From an uncultured Cytophagales bacterium (GTDB lineage Bacteria > Bacteroidota > Bacteroidia > Cytophagales > Cyclobacteriaceae), in assembly GCA_913057175.1 (NCBI GenBank), contig CAJXNP010000017.1, positions 111,775 to 175,774 of the forward strand: a stretch of DNA of 64,000 nt, read 5' to 3'. The notes beneath the pieces are model-generated. The model ran no database searches. It worked only from the letters and a program-made list of their open reading frames with translations, and had not been told where the DNA came from. Position numbers and translations under genes: made by a program. Positions 63,884-64,000 of the stretch are shown here, piece by piece (position 1 is the stretch's first letter; every line of letters starts with the position of its first letter).

Positions 63884-64000
63884 ACCGTGCTCTCCAAAAG
63901 CCGAGTATTTAGGGATGCCTATTCAGGGCAAACGCATTTAAAGATTTAAAACTTTTTCTCTAAAGGCAGGGTCAAAACCAGCTTTAAAGCGTCTTTGTCG

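Noticed and set aside
63946..64000. Possible 3' end of another minus-strand gene (reading ...LTLPLEKKF then TAA)
   Set aside because: Only 17 codons are inside the window and a second frame there is equally open, so it cannot be supported as a feature.
1..64000. tRNA, rRNA, CRISPR arrays, phage or transposase genes
   Set aside because: None was recognised on reading both strands. The only repeats are the short inverted ones listed, and no regular direct-repeat spacer pattern is present.

Overview
The window reads as a chromosomal segment of a Bacteroidota bacterium, most likely Cytophagales-like. The evidence is a SusC/SusD pair with Bacteroidota-type lipoprotein signals, many secreted glycoside hydrolases, outer-membrane beta-barrel proteins, DinB/AraC/CGNR accessory genes, moderate AT-richness, and Bacteroidota-style signalling proteins with DxxMP receivers and PAS_9-type sensors. 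No rRNA, tRNA, CRISPR array, phage gene or transposase was seen. The genus cannot be named from sequence alone.

Layout. (1) 1-6.2 kb: a fructan-type polysaccharide utilization locus (partial SusC receptor, SusD lipoprotein, GH32 fructanase lipoprotein), with a strong terminator between susD and the GH32 gene. (2) 6.2-9.1 kb, minus strand: a TonB-C-like secreted protein, two tandem DUF4382-like paralogs and a DUF2490 protein. (3) 9.2-17.5 kb: secreted carbohydrate and ester enzymes (type I sulfatase, Tat-exported SGNH hydrolase, class C beta-lactamase-fold hydrolase, GH43 with a C-terminal beta-trefoil), two coupled outer-membrane barrels and a methyltransferase. (4) 17.6-32.9 kb: a complete chemotaxis cluster. 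A sigma-54 activator gene is followed by a GG-N10-GC sigma-54 promoter and then cheY-cheA-cheW, an alginate-export-like porin, an MCP, cheR-cheD-cheB and a set of histidine kinase and receiver proteins. (5) 33-38.5 kb: GH36 alpha-galactosidase, convergent GH30-like hydrolase and a DUF5009/NagX-like membrane acetyltransferase. (6) 38.5-49 kb: small accessory genes (DinB, CGNR regulator, AIM24, VOC, SDR, cyclase, lipoproteins, Crp/Fnr, AraC, cupin, DUF3237) with several non-coding repeat-like structures. (7) 49-56 kb: an M48 membrane protease, two tandem near-duplicate Tat-exported amidohydrolases, and an ArsR/AHSA1 operon with an obvious operator. (8) 56-64 kb: a large secreted PVC-type dehydrogenase/HEAT/cytochrome c fusion, an M43 metalloprotease, a DUF6340 lipoprotein and a TPR protein.

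How it fits together. The enzymes in (1), (3) and (5) describe a saprophyte that captures and degrades fructans, galactosides, xylan-like and sulfated glycans at its surface. The chemotaxis cluster looks like one regulon: the activator lies directly upstream of its probable target promoter, and the downstream genes abut or overlap. The most interesting points are this sigma-54 circuit with a porin embedded in the che operon, a 190-bp MITE-like hairpin element (38465-38654), a three-hairpin intergenic block (48321-48430), paired dyad operators at the DinB/CGNR divergent promoter, and a perfect 28-bp palindrome with a decayed second copy flanking the M43 gene.
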